Of a DNA stretch of 64,000 nucleotides, positions 12,512 through 21,332 are shown piece by piece (the first letter of the stretch is position 1; each line of letters starts with the position of its first letter). Under the pieces are notes generated by a model. It saw only the letters and a list, made by a program, of their open reading frames with translations, was not told where the DNA came from and did no database searches. Location of the stretch: the NCBI RefSeq assembly GCF_025665335.1, contig NZ_CP106869.1, positions 1-64,000 of the forward strand, written 5' to 3'. The position numbers and the translations under genes were made by a program. The DNA comes from Xanthomonas sp. AM6 (GTDB lineage Bacteria > Pseudomonadota > Gammaproteobacteria > Xanthomonadales > Xanthomonadaceae).

Positions 12512-12845
12512 GGGCTCGACGCCTGGCATGGGACCACTTCTGGTTCGGTTGCGCGCCACCGCTGTCGTCGCCGCCACCTGCGAGGGCATCGGATCATCGG
12601 CGGCGAGGGCGTTACCGAGGACACCGGTCGCGAACAGTGGCCCATCGCGCCACAGGCCACCGCCCTGCGCGTCGACGCGCCGCGCACGGACAGGGCTCGT
12701 TCCACGTGCGGCAAATACCGCGCCGCCTGCCGCTGCCGTCCACCTCGCCTGGTTCCGCCCGCTCCTCTGGCGCCTCTCGCACGACGCCTCGATCCGGGTG
12801 TAGGCTGGGGACGCGACACCACAACCACAGGACGGGAGGCAGGCC
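12512..12845. other. Gap between exbD2 and the third exbD
   Basis: I see no gene in these 334 bp. The open frames here have no family resemblance. A GTTCCACGTG stretch at about 12699 resembles half of a parS site but lacks the second arm. The gap is the unit that separates exbD2 from its likely duplicate. Confidence 0.5.
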
Positions 12846-13256
12846 ATGGCTTTCAGTACCGCAGGGAACCGGGGACCGCTGGCGCAGATCAATGTCACGC
12901 CGCTGGTCGATGTGATGTTGGTGCTGTTGATCATCTTCATCGTGACCGCGCCGCTGGTGGCGCGGCCGATCACCATGGACCTGCCGCAGCGCACCGATGC
13001 GCCGAAGCCGCGGCTCGAACCGCCGCCGCCGATCGAGTTGCGCCTGGACGCCAGCGGCCAGCTGTTCTGGAACGCCAGCCCCCTGCCCCTCGCCGAGCTG
13101 CAGCCGCGCTTGCGTGCGGCGATGGCGCAGGCGGCCGGCAATCCCCCCGAGCTGCGCATCGACGCCAACCCCGATGCCGAATACGAGGTGATGGCCAAGG
13201 TGCTGGCCGCGGCCAAGAATGCGGACGTGGAAAGGATCGGCTTCTTGCAGCGATAG
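12846..13256 (+). CDS. Third ExbD/TolR paralogue
   Basis: The protein has 136 residues and retains the helix [20 protein letters not shown] and its aspartate. Its periplasmic part is closest to ExbD2: [29 protein letters not shown] and IGFLQR align with [29 protein letters not shown] and IGFVQQ. GGGAGG precedes the ATG. It has its own terminator, similar to that of exbD2. I infer a tandem duplication of exbD2 with terminator. Whether it partners the same ExbB is unknown. Confidence 0.88.
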   Translation: MAFSTAGNRGPLAQINVTPLVDVMLVLLIIFIVTAPLVARPITMDLPQRTDAPKPRLEPPPPIELRLDASGQLFWNASPLPLAELQPRLRAAMAQAAGNPPELRIDANPDAEYEVMAKVLAAAKNADVERIGFLQR

Positions 13257-13283
13257 ATCCCACGGCAACCTGGCAAAGGACGC

Positions 13284-13312
13284 AAACGCCATCGGCAACG
13301 GTGGCGTTTTTC
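13284..13312 (+). terminator. Terminator after the third exbD
   Basis: AAACGCCATC pairs with GGTGGCGTTT (one wobble) around the loop GGCAAC and is followed by Ts. The loop and right arm are identical to the terminator of exbD2. Confidence 0.8.
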
Positions 13313-13432
13313 CGAGGCAACGGCTCTCAAGCCGATCCGGAGTCCTGCCGGTGCCCGGTTGGCGCTGCGGTTTCGTCCGGCCGGCACGCTGGATCCATCA
13401 GATCCGCGCCGCAGAGCGGCTCGAACGGATCG

Positions 13433-13699
13433 TCAGGCCAGGGACGCCCACGCGACGGCGGACGCGGCCAGGAAGGCCGCCGCGGACACCATGGCGGGAA
13501 CGTAGCTGCCTCCAAGCCAGCGGCGACGCAGCAGCAGCAGTGCCGTGAGGCAGCCGAGCTGCACGGCAACGGGCAGGAACACCGGCTTGACCGTGGCGAC
13601 GAAGAACATCGGGAACAGCACGCCGACGCCCAGCAGCACGAGCCTGAGCCGTTGCGACAACGCCAGGTCCTTGAAGTGCCGTTGGTCGAGCGGCGGCAT
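13433..13699 (-). CDS. Small membrane protein, unknown
   Basis: The protein has 88 residues with hydrophobic segments at about 19-33, 36-57 and 66-87. It lies 22 bp downstream of pdxJ on the same strand and may be cotranscribed. I do not recognise the family. Length and position make it plausible, but the ribosome site is weak. Confidence 0.45.
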   Translation of the reverse strand: MPPLDQRHFKDLALSQRLRLVLLGVGVLFPMFFVATVKPVFLPVAVQLGCLTALLLLRRRWLGGSYVPAMVSAAAFLAASAVAWASLA

Positions 13700-13721
13700 T
13701 GGCGTTCCGTGGCCGGGCGCG

Positions 13722-14474
13722 CTATCGAACGGAGGACAGGATCGCCAGGTAGGCTTTCACCGTGGCGTCGAGGCCGGTGTACAGTGCTTCGCCGATCAGG
13801 GCATGCCCGATCGACACCTCCAGCACCTGCGGCACCGCCGCCAGGAACGCGCCGAGGTTGGCCTGGGCCAGGTCGTGGCCGGCATTGACGCCGAGCCCGG
13901 CGGCCTGGGCGCGGCGCGCGGCCGCGGCGAAGGCGGCCGGTGCCGCGGCGTCGCCGCGCTCGAACGCGTCCGCGTACGGCCCGGTGTACAACTCGACGCG
14001 GTCGGCCCCGAGCTCGGCGGCGCGCGCCAGCTCGGGGTTGTCGGCATCGACGAACAGGCTGACCCGGCAGCCCAGCGCCTTCAGTTCGGCGATCAGCGGC
14101 CGCAGGCGCTCGCTGTCGCGGCCGAAGTCGAAGCCATGGTCGGAGGTCAGCTGGCCATCGCCGTCCGGAACCAGCGTGGCCTGCGCCGGGCGCACCTGCG
14201 CGCACAGCGGAATCAGCCCGGGATAGCCCGGCCGCGGCGGCGCGAACGGATTGCCTTCGATGTTGAATTCCACGCCGCGCGCGCGGGTCAGTTCGGCCAG
14301 CGCCAGCACGTCCTCGGCATGGATGTGGCGCCGGTCCGGGCGCGGATGCACGGTGATGCCGTGCGCGCCGGCATCCAGGCAGGCGCGCGCCGCCTCCGGC
14401 ACGCTCGGCAGCGCGCCGCCGCGCGAGTTGCGCAGGACCGCGATCTTGTTGACGTTGACGCTGAGCTGGGTCAT
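13722..14474 (-). CDS. pdxJ: Pyridoxine 5'-phosphate synthase
   Basis: PdxJ condenses 1-deoxyxylulose 5-phosphate with 3-amino-1-hydroxyacetone phosphate to give pyridoxine 5'-phosphate. The 250-residue TIM barrel shows [15 protein letters not shown] at the N-terminus, [13 protein letters not shown] (phosphate and active-site region), FNIEGNPF and [10 protein letters not shown]. The tonB-exbBD-pdxJ neighbourhood is typical of Xanthomonas. An upstream 88-residue membrane protein is 13 bp away and probably in the same transcript. Confidence 0.95.
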   Translation of the reverse strand: MTQLSVNVNKIAVLRNSRGGALPSVPEAARACLDAGAHGITVHPRPDRRHIHAEDVLALAELTRARGVEFNIEGNPFAPPRPGYPGLIPLCAQVRPAQATLVPDGDGQLTSDHGFDFGRDSERLRPLIAELKALGCRVSLFVDADNPELARAAELGADRVELYTGPYADAFERGDAAAPAAFAAAARRAQAAGLGVNAGHDLAQANLGAFLAAVPQVLEVSIGHALIGEALYTGLDATVKAYLAILSSVR

Positions 14475-14487
14475 CGGCGGCTGGCGC

Positions 14488-14754
14488 TTACGGCGAAAGC
14501 GCGTCGTCGCTGGCGGCCGCCGCGGCGCGGCGCGCCTCGGCCTGTTCGCGCAGCCGGCGCAGCTCGGCCGGATCGATCATCGGCAACGCATCGCGCTGGC
14601 TGGCGTCGCCGATCTTGGCCACGTACCAGCCGCGCGCCCAGGCCAGCAGGAACCCCAGCGCCACCAGCAGCGCCAGCACCAGCAGCGACATATGCGGCGT
14701 GGTGAACGCCACGACGAAGGCACCCAGCGCGAGCAGCAGAAAGAGCCAGTACAT
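14488..14754 (-). CDS. Small membrane protein upstream of pdxJ
   Basis: The protein has 88 residues: two hydrophobic helices ([17 protein letters not shown] and [16 protein letters not shown]) and a charged alanine-rich tail. The start at 14754 is supported by GGGGAGA six bases upstream. Longer frames upstream lack coding character. It is likely the first gene of an operon with pdxJ. Function unknown. Confidence 0.65.
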   Translation of the reverse strand: MYWLFLLLALGAFVVAFTTPHMSLLVLALLVALGFLLAWARGWYVAKIGDASQRDALPMIDPAELRRLREQAEARRAAAAASDDALSP

Positions 14755-15140
14755 GACGATCTCCCCAAGGATGGCGCAGTGTAGCGCCGCCTGGGGGAGC
14801 GGTTCCACGGCCGCCCGCCGAGGCGCGGCCTGCCCCGTCACGCGCCCGCAGGCAGCGAAGGCGCTCGCAGGATGCGGCCTATTCCCGTTCGATATGCCGC
14901 GCGATGCGTGGTCACGCGCTGCGGCAGCGGGCACGGGGATCATCTGTGCCTGGGTGTCCGGGCGTCATGGCCGTTCGCGCCGTAGGTCTGGCAGGCGAAC
15001 CAAAAGAGCGCACTACGTACCGAGGTGGGCGGGTGCCGAGTTGCTCACCGGCAAGCGATACAACGACCTGGCGCGGCATCGTTCAGGCGCGTCGCACCGG
15101 CCACGCGCCGTCCGCACGGCGCAAGAGCGGCGCGGCTGCG
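14755..15140. other. Intergenic, nothing recognised
   Basis: These 386 bp between the pdxJ operon start and the 3' end of the cardiolipin synthase gene show no convincing gene, repeat or terminator. The pdxJ operon promoter must lie near 14760-14850. Confidence 0.5.
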
Positions 15141-16613
15141 CTACAGCAGCGGCGATGTCAGCCGCGCCAGCGCCTCGGGCAGCCGGTAGCGCCACAGCGA
15201 GCGCTTGCGGTCGTCGCGCACCTGCACCGCGTCGGCGATCTCGCGGCCGATCAGCGTGGCCAGTTCCTGGGTCAGCTGGCGGTCGCGGAACATCGCCGCC
15301 ACCTCGAAGTTGAGCCGGAAACTGCGGTTGTCGAAATTGGCGCTGCCGACGATGCACAGCTCCTCGTCGACGATCAGTGCCTTGCTGTGCAGCATGCGCG
15401 GGCCGTACTCGTAGATCCTGACCCCGGCCTGCAGCAGTTCGTCGAAGTACGAGCGCGCCGCCAGCGTCACCAGCCGCGAATCGCTGCGCTTGGGCACCAG
15501 CAGGCGCACGTCGAGCCCGCCCAGCGCGGCCGAGGTCAGCGCCATGCGCGCGGCCTCGCCCGGCACGAAGTACGGCGTCACCAGCCACACCCGCCGCTGC
15601 GCTTCGTAGATTGCCGCCACCTGCATGCGGTGGATGCTCTCCCACGACGAATCCGGGCCGGACACCAGCACCTGCGCCTGGATCGCGCCTTCGTCGCGGC
15701 TGGGCATGTCGTGCGGCCAGATCCGCGCCATGTCGAAGGTATCGCGGCCCTGGCCGGTGGCGTACAGCCAGTCCTCGACGAACACCAGCTGCAGGCTGCG
15801 CACCACGTGGCCCTCGCAGCGCACGTGCAGGTCGCGGTAGGCGTCGGGCCGCAGCGCTTCGTTTTCCTCGTCGGTGACGTTGATGCCGCCGGTGAAGCCG
15901 ATGCGGCCGTCGATCACCACGATCTTGCGGTGGGTGCGCAGGTTCACCCACGGCCGCTTGAACTTGAACGGGCGCAGCAGCTGGGCGGGGTGGAACCAGG
16001 CCACCTCGCCGCCGGCGTCCAGCAACGGCTGCAGGAAGCGCCTGCGCACCTGCGAGGAGCCCACCGCGTCGAGCAGCAGGCGCACCTTCACCCCGGCGCG
16101 CGCGCGCTCGACCAGCGCATCGCGGATGCGCGTGCCGCTGCGGTCGGGGTTGAAGATGTAGTACTCCAGGTGCACGTGGTGCTGCGCGGCGGCGATGTCG
16201 CGCACGATCGCGTCGTAGGTGGCCGCGCCGTCCACCAGCCATTGCGCGCTGGTCGCCGAACTCGGCGCCAGCCCGGTGGTGGCCTGGGCGATCTTGGCCA
16301 GCTCGGTGCAGTCGGCGTCGGGCGGGCAGACGCTGCTGTAGTGCTCCATGCCCGAGCGCGAGCGGCCGCGGCGCAGGCGCTGCCGCTTCACCTTCTGCGG
16401 CCCGAGCAGGTAGTAGATGAAGAAGCCCAGGTACGGCAGCGCGGCCAGCGACAGCACCCAGCTCAGCGTCGCCGCCGGCTCGCGCTTCTGCAGCACGATC
16501 CAGCTGCTCAGCCACAGGATGTACAGCAGGTAGGCGGCGGTGACATAGGCGCCGAAATGAGGGATGCCGGTGAGCCAGTCCCAGGTGTTCTGCAGGGTCG
16601 CGATGACGAACAT
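15141..16613 (-). CDS. cls: Cardiolipin synthase (phospholipase D type)
   Basis: The enzyme joins two phosphatidylglycerols into cardiolipin at the inner membrane. At 490 residues it has two N-terminal helices (about 22-42 and 48-70) and two HKD motifs: HRKIVVIDGRIGFTGG in the first half and HSKALIVDEELCIVGSAN in the second. This is the ClsA-like architecture. The start MFVIATLQN gives the first helix. It is divergent from the radical SAM gene. Confidence 0.93.
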   Translation of the reverse strand: MFVIATLQNTWDWLTGIPHFGAYVTAAYLLYILWLSSWIVLQKREPAATLSWVLSLAALPYLGFFIYYLLGPQKVKRQRLRRGRSRSGMEHYSSVCPPDADCTELAKIAQATTGLAPSSATSAQWLVDGAATYDAIVRDIAAAQHHVHLEYYIFNPDRSGTRIRDALVERARAGVKVRLLLDAVGSSQVRRRFLQPLLDAGGEVAWFHPAQLLRPFKFKRPWVNLRTHRKIVVIDGRIGFTGGINVTDEENEALRPDAYRDLHVRCEGHVVRSLQLVFVEDWLYATGQGRDTFDMARIWPHDMPSRDEGAIQAQVLVSGPDSSWESIHRMQVAAIYEAQRRVWLVTPYFVPGEAARMALTSAALGGLDVRLLVPKRSDSRLVTLAARSYFDELLQAGVRIYEYGPRMLHSKALIVDEELCIVGSANFDNRSFRLNFEVAAMFRDRQLTQELATLIGREIADAVQVRDDRKRSLWRYRLPEALARLTSPLL

Positions 16614-16721
16614 CGGCGGATTCTACGGGGCGGACGCGACTCCTGCGCGTGGCGCTGAAAGATTCAGCGCCGTGGCCGTGCCGTCGCAGCAGCCGAGACG
16701 GGGACGGCGTAGCCTGTGCCG

Positions 16722-17807
16722 ATGAGCACGGCCATCAAGGGACGCGGCGCCGGCAGCCACCTGCCCGGCCGCTTCGAACGCACCATCAGCCAGGCCGAGG
16801 ACGACGGCTGGCACCCCGACGACAGCGAGGAATTCGCCGCGCCGCGGCTGCGCACGGAGGTGCGCGAGGAGACCGCGCGCAGCATCATCAGCCGCAACCA
16901 GTCGCCGGACGTGGGCTTCTCGCAGTCGGTCAATCCGTACCGCGGCTGCGAGCACGGCTGCAGCTACTGCTTCGCCCGGCCCAGCCATGCCTACCTGAAC
17001 CTGTCGCCGGGGCTGGACTTCGAGACCCGCCTGTTCGCCAAGACCAACGCGCCGGAACTGCTGCGCCGCGAGCTGGCCAAGCCCGGCTACGTGCCCAGCC
17101 CGATCGCGCTGGGCATCAACACCGACGCCTACCAGCCGATCGAGCGCAAGCTGCAGCTGACCCGGCGGCTGATCGAGGTGCTGTGGGAGACGCGCCACCC
17201 GTTCTCGCTGATCACCAAGAACGCGCTGGTGGAACGCGACCTGGACCTGCTGGTGCCGCTGGCGCGCGAGAACCTGGTCAGCGTGCACTTCTCGGTCACC
17301 TCGCTGGACCCGCGCCTGTCGGCGCGGCTGGAGCCGCGCGCCTCGGCGCCGCACGCGCGGCTGCGCGCGATGCGCACCCTGCACGAGGCCGGGGTGCCGG
17401 TGGGGGTGATGGTGGCGCCGGTGATCCCGTGGATCAACGACCACGAACTGGAAGCGGTGCTGGAGGCGGCGCACGCCGCCGGCGCCGACTCCGCCGGCTA
17501 CGTGCTGCTGCGCCTGCCGCACGAGGTGGCGCCGCTGTTCCGCGACTGGCTGCAGGCGCACCATCCCGACCGCGCCGCGCACGTGATGAGCACCGTGCAG
17601 CAGCTGCGCGGCGGCAAGGACTACGACGCCACCTTCGGCAAGCGCATGCGCGGCGAAGGCGTCTATGCCGACCTGCTGGCGCGGCGCTTCGCGCTGGCGC
17701 ACAAGCGCCTGGGCTACGCCGACAGCGCCCGCCACGCGCTGGACAGCAGCCGCTTCGTCAAGCCGCTGCCGCCGCGTGCGCCTTCGCCGCAGGGGGAGCT
17801 GTTTTGA
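16722..17807 (+). CDS. PA0069-type radical SAM protein
   Basis: The protein has 361 residues. The radical SAM cluster motif is CEHGCSYCFARPSHAY (CxxxCxxC, cysteines at about 79, 83 and 86), followed by features of the SplB-like group such as GINTDAYQPIERK and TKNALVERD. The function is not established in the family; a DNA or RNA lesion role has been suggested by similarity to spore photoproduct lyase. The ATG at 16722 is preferred to a GTG six bases earlier. Confidence 0.85.
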   Translation: MSTAIKGRGAGSHLPGRFERTISQAEDDGWHPDDSEEFAAPRLRTEVREETARSIISRNQSPDVGFSQSVNPYRGCEHGCSYCFARPSHAYLNLSPGLDFETRLFAKTNAPELLRRELAKPGYVPSPIALGINTDAYQPIERKLQLTRRLIEVLWETRHPFSLITKNALVERDLDLLVPLARENLVSVHFSVTSLDPRLSARLEPRASAPHARLRAMRTLHEAGVPVGVMVAPVIPWINDHELEAVLEAAHAAGADSAGYVLLRLPHEVAPLFRDWLQAHHPDRAAHVMSTVQQLRGGKDYDATFGKRMRGEGVYADLLARRFALAHKRLGYADSARHALDSSRFVKPLPPRAPSPQGELF

Positions 17808-17810
17808 GGC

Positions 17811-18003
17811 GGGGATTGGGGATTTGGGATTGGGGATTCGTAAGCGCGCAGGGCGGCTGGTTTCGATAGCAGATCCTCAAACCCAACTCCGTTTCGGACG
17901 CAAAGCGCCTGCCTGCCGGACAGATTCGCAGGCGGCGTGACGCAGCCCGGTCGCCGAACGCCGCCGCATCCCGCCTTTGCGAATCCCCACTCCCCAATCC
18001 CTA
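17811..18003. repeat. GGGATTGGGGATT-type intergenic repeats
   Basis: The gap between two convergent genes holds iterated GGGATTGGGGATTTGGGATT words at 17814-17837. The complementary pattern CCCCACTCCCCAATCCC is at about 17985-18001. Such words flank several genes in this window (see 47578-47604, 47840-47862 and 48058-48085). No gene is seen. Confidence 0.7.
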
Positions 18004-18708
18004 CTCCCGGCCATAAAGCGCGCGCGCCGACTGGAACAGGATCCAGCTGGTGGCGATGAACTTGTCGCCGCCCTGCGGGCGGTTGCCGCGGTGGGTGTGG
18101 GTGAACGCGGTCGGGGCGATCAGCAGGCTGCCGGCGCGCGGTGCGATCTTGCGCTGCTGGAACAGGAACTCGGTCTCGCCGTCCTGGAAATCGTCGTTGA
18201 GGTACAGCGTCCACAGCAGGTGCCGGTGCAGGGTCTCGGCGCCGGGGTCGCGCGGGTACAGCTCGCAATGCCAGTACGGATAGCCGCCCTCGCCCGCCTC
18301 GTACCACTGCAGGTTGATCGCGCCCGGACGCAGGCAGGTGCGCGCCAGGTTGGACAGCGCCGCGTCGTCGAGCAGCGCGAAGTCCTCGGCGCCGAGCCGG
18401 TGCGGCTGGCCGTCGGCGCCGGGCACCTGCAGCATCAGCGGCGAGATCAGCGCCTGCGGGTACTTGCGCAGATAGCCGAGCAGGCCGGCGAACACCGCCT
18501 GCTGCAGCCGCTGTTCCACGTCGCGCCACGGCTCCAGGCCGCTGATGCGCAGGTCGCGGCTGCGCTTGAGCTCTGGGAACACGCCGCTGCCGACCTCGCC
18601 CGGCTGCAGCTGCGAACTGGTGCGCAGGCGGCGCATGATCGCGGCGCAGTCCTCGCGGGACATGGCGCCGTCGAAGACCTCGATGAAATCGGGAGTGGGA
18701 TCGGACAT
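18001..18708 (-). CDS. 2-oxoglutarate/Fe(II) oxygenase, prolyl hydroxylase-like
   Basis: The protein has 235 residues and a double-stranded beta-helix pattern typical of P4H-type enzymes: YPYWHCELYPRD, LLWTLYLNDDFQDGETEF, APRAGSLLIAP, then THTHRGNRPQGGDKF. The distal histidine and a basic co-substrate residue are visible in the last. The proximal pair reads H-C-E instead of the usual H-x-D, so the iron site may be a variant. The substrate is unknown. Confidence 0.75.
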   Translation of the reverse strand: MSDPTPDFIEVFDGAMSREDCAAIMRRLRTSSQLQPGEVGSGVFPELKRSRDLRISGLEPWRDVEQRLQQAVFAGLLGYLRKYPQALISPLMLQVPGADGQPHRLGAEDFALLDDAALSNLARTCLRPGAINLQWYEAGEGGYPYWHCELYPRDPGAETLHRHLLWTLYLNDDFQDGETEFLFQQRKIAPRAGSLLIAPTAFTHTHRGNRPQGGDKFIATSWILFQSARALYGRE

Positions 18709-18869
18709 CGCGCGACCTTACCAGCGATCCCGCGGCGTCGCAGCTGTGGCGTGGCGTCGCACGCCCGGACCGGAAGCCCAGGCCGGGCAGCCGGAACGAA
18801 CCCGCTGCCCAGATGCTCGCCTACCCGCCGATCCAGCCGCGACGGGCGGTTGGAAATCGTCAGAACGAC

Positions 18870-19142
18870 CTAGCCCTTTCGGGACGACGCCGAACCGCCA
18901 CGGATCGAGTAACCGAGCAGCACCAGCCAGGCGACCAACGCCAGCAGCGTCGGCAGCTGGAACTTGCTGGAGGTCCCGATGGTGAAGCTTCTGGCGGCGA
19001 AGAAGATCAGCACCCACAGCGCCAGATTGCCGGCCACGATCAGCCGCCGCGCCTTGTGCCGGGTCAGCCAGGAAATGACGCTCGGCATCAGCGCGATCGG
19101 CGCGGTCGCGAAGAAGAACAGGAGGAAGACGGTCTGGTTCAT
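18870..19142 (-). CDS. Small membrane protein, superinfection-immunity-like
   Basis: The protein has 90 residues and three hydrophobic helices. It starts MNQTVFLLFFFATAPIALMP, then has a charged turn SWLTRHKARR, then two further helices and a basic tail. The layout resembles the small Imm_superinfect (PF14373) family, but the match is by eye and weak. The start at 19142 is supported by ACAGGA upstream. Confidence 0.5.
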   Translation of the reverse strand: MNQTVFLLFFFATAPIALMPSVISWLTRHKARRLIVAGNLALWVLIFFAARSFTIGTSSKFQLPTLLALVAWLVLLGYSIRGGSASSRKG

Positions 19143-19357
19143 GGCAGTCCTGTTCTCTCTTCGGTTCCGTACATGGAAGCCGGGTGCATGGCGAGTGGCG
19201 CGCTGCGGTCGCGCCGCCCTGATGGGCTGCCGGCCTTTGCTGCCATGATCGCCCTGGGCGGATTCTATGCGTTTCCGGATAGTTGGCGTACTGCTCTCCC
19301 ACCGCCATGCGCCTCCGAACGTACGGGCTCGGTGTAGAGCGCACCAGCCGAAACGCG

Positions 19358-19672
19358 CTAAGTCCGCCCACCAGGCAAGCCCTGCCGGGTCGAAGTGGCG
19401 CATCTTGCGAAGCGGTAAGCGGCCCACGCCGCGCCGCCAGCGAACGTCCACGCGACAAGTGCCATGGCGCCGTAGACGAACTGGGCGCCGTCATGATGGA
19501 CAGCGACGCCGTCGAAATAGCGCCCCTCGCCGTTGTAGGGAAAAAGCGCAGCCTGGAATGCAGTGAGTGTCGTGACAGCGCCGACGGCCGCAGCAAGCAG
19601 TGCCACGGAGGCCAGGAAAACAGCAGCCAGCAGGCGTCGCTTCGAACTTCTGGGTTTCATCTCAGAGGGCAT
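19358..19672 (-). CDS. Small membrane protein, unknown
   Basis: The protein has 104 residues with hydrophobic segments at about 12-36 (RRLLAAVFLASVALLAAAVG) and 66-88. I do not recognise the family. The start could be the methionine at 19672 or 19660. It lies in a run of four small envelope-protein genes on the minus strand. Confidence 0.45.
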   Translation of the reverse strand: MPSEMKPRSSKRRLLAAVFLASVALLAAAVGAVTTLTAFQAALFPYNGEGRYFDGVAVHHDGAQFVYGAMALVAWTFAGGAAWAAYRFARCATSTRQGLPGGRT

Positions 19673-19810
19673 CGCATCGTAGCGCCGCTCGCATAGCAAG
19701 CCGGTCCAATCCAGGCGTGACGCAGGCCGCGCGGGTCGGATACGCGACACCCCGGACCGCGAGGCGGCGTTGGTCGGATGCATCGTCCGGACCTGCCCAG
19801 ACGGGCGCGT

Positions 19811-20203
19811 TCAGAAGTAGCCGCCCTCGGCTTCGAGCCACAGTTCATAGCCTTCCAGTTCCTCTGCGGCCACCGAGGACGGCTGCACGAATTGCGCTTC
19901 CCAGCCAGAAAACGACGCTGTGGATATCGGCAAATGTCCCATGCCCAACGGTTCGCCGTCCCGCCTGTCGGCGCCCGCCATGTACGAGGTGGATTCGTCG
20001 ATCGCCTCGGGAGGTGCGGGGTACACGTTGCTGTAGACGCGCACGTGGACGCCGTGATCGTCCAGCTTGAGGATCTTGAGCGGGACGAAACCGCCCTCTT
20101 CCCGTGCCGTCACGTAAAGCCCGCCTTCCAGCCACTGGCCAGCGGCAACCGGCGTTGCAACAACGGCTGTTCCGAACAGAACGGTGAGCAATCTTTTGAG
20201 CAT
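19811..20203 (-). CDS. Exported protein, unknown
   Basis: The protein has 130 residues with a signal peptide (MLKRLLTVLFGTAVVATPVAA) and an acidic periplasmic part that contains DDHGVHVRVYSNVY and ends in EELEGYELWLEAEGGYF. I do not recognise a family. Codon use and the signal peptide support a real gene. Confidence 0.6.
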   Translation of the reverse strand: MLKRLLTVLFGTAVVATPVAAGQWLEGGLYVTAREEGGFVPLKILKLDDHGVHVRVYSNVYPAPPEAIDESTSYMAGADRRDGEPLGMGHLPISTASFSGWEAQFVQPSSVAAEELEGYELWLEAEGGYF

Positions 20204-20274
20204 GGCCGCCAGATGCCCGAGTCAAGCCGAGCGCCAGGCGCCGGCCTTGGTTTGATGATGCATCCGCACCCTTC

Positions 20275-20592
20275 CTAGCACTGAAGGAAAAAGTAGACGA
20301 ACGCCAGTGCCAGACCGCCGACCCACAGCGCCACCATCCCGGCAAAGCCGGACGCGATGACGGCACCGCGCGGCAACCAGCGCATGCCGCGCGAACGCCG
20401 GATCGAGTAAGCGAAAAGCCAGCCGCCAACGACCATGCCCACCGCGACGACGAGCCAGCCGAGCACGTTGACGAGCGGGTCCTTCTGGCCGAACTCCGGT
20501 GGGCAGCGGGTCGTTGCGCATGCGGAAGCGGAGAACAGCAGCAAGGCGGCAAGAAGGCCGGCGCCCGTGGAACGACTCCGCTGGATTCTCAT
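20275..20592 (-). CDS. Probable lipoprotein with membrane helices, unknown
   Basis: The protein has 105 residues. The N-terminus MRIQRSRSTGAGLLAALLLF ends in SASAC, a possible lipobox. Two more hydrophobic helices follow (about 40-60 and 78-102). The family is unknown. The start at 20592 removes an upstream stretch without coding character. Confidence 0.45.
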   Translation of the reverse strand: MRIQRSRSTGAGLLAALLLFSASACATTRCPPEFGQKDPLVNVLGWLVVAVGMVVGGWLFAYSIRRSRGMRWLPRGAVIASGFAGMVALWVGGLALAFVYFFLQC

Positions 20593-20646
20593 CCGCCTTC
20601 GCGCCTCCAAGGGTGCCTGCCGCGCAGCGGCGCCGCACTGCACGAC

Positions 20647-21099
20647 CTAGGCCGACGCCCACCCTGCCTGGTTGCTGAAGGTCTCATAGCTCACCGACGT
20701 GTCGAAGACCTCGGGTGCCTCGCCGGACTTCAGTTCGTATGCGGCGCTCGCCAGTTCCAGGAGCGCCTCGAAGTCCATGTCCTTCGGGAACTGAGTTGGA
20801 TCGGCCAGCACCGATGCATAGAAGTCCGGGCCATTGGCCACCACGCAGCAACGGGCGTACAGGAACAGATCGACGGAGAAATGCTTGCCGTCGGCGTAGG
20901 CGTCCGTGCCGATCTGCTTGGCATGGGCCATCGTGTCCAGGGCATACAGCTTCCGGCTCAGGATGTCCTCGAATGCCGCGATGTCGTCCAGCGCGTGCTT
21001 GGCCAGCGCTTTCACCGCCGGTTTGAGCACGGCGTCGTCGTCGCCCGTGCGCTTCCAGTCGAGCAGGCCGATGATCCGCCAGAATTCCTTCTCATCCAT
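20647..21099 (-). CDS. DUF4240 domain protein
   Basis: The protein has 150 residues and begins MDEKEFWRIIGLLD, the hallmark of DUF4240, with the helical core (LYALDTMAHAKQIG, FLYARCCVVANGP, FEALLELASAAYE). AAGGAG lies 9 bases before the ATG, which decides the start. DUF4240 proteins often lie in immunity-like neighbourhoods, but the function is unknown. Confidence 0.75.
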   Translation of the reverse strand: MDEKEFWRIIGLLDWKRTGDDDAVLKPAVKALAKHALDDIAAFEDILSRKLYALDTMAHAKQIGTDAYADGKHFSVDLFLYARCCVVANGPDFYASVLADPTQFPKDMDFEALLELASAAYELKSGEAPEVFDTSVSYETFSNQAGWASA

Positions 21100-21270
21100 T
21101 TCGATACTCTCCTTGCGCCGCCGGCGCTGGTCGGGACCGCACGATTGCGACCCATCAACATCCTCTCCGACCCGCTGGCGGTCCGTCAAACGTCTCTTGC
21201 CATCGACCGACGAACACCTGCACACCCGATCAGGATCCAACGCTGACGCGCGTTCTGCGGTAACAAACGC

Positions 21271-21300
21271 GGCGACGCCCGCGCGAAAGCGGGCGTCGCC
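21271..21300 (-). terminator. Terminator after fbp
   Basis: A perfect 12-bp stem (21271-21282 with 21289-21300) with a GCGAAA loop lies 32 bp beyond the fbp stop on the minus strand. On that strand it is followed by GCGTTTGTT. Confidence 0.7.
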
Positions 21301-21332
21301 GGACCACGCCGAATGCAGTAAACCTGGCGGAC

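Noticed and set aside
12698-12714. A fourth parS-like site (GTTCCACGTG)
   Set aside because: Only the left arm and centre match; the right arm reads CGGCA instead of GAACA.
12498-12803. A 101-codon frame between exbD2 and the third exbD, starting MAFFLG
   Set aside because: Its start comes from the terminator sequence GTGGCGTTTTTT, as does a similar frame after the third exbD (13301); there is no coding signal beyond that.
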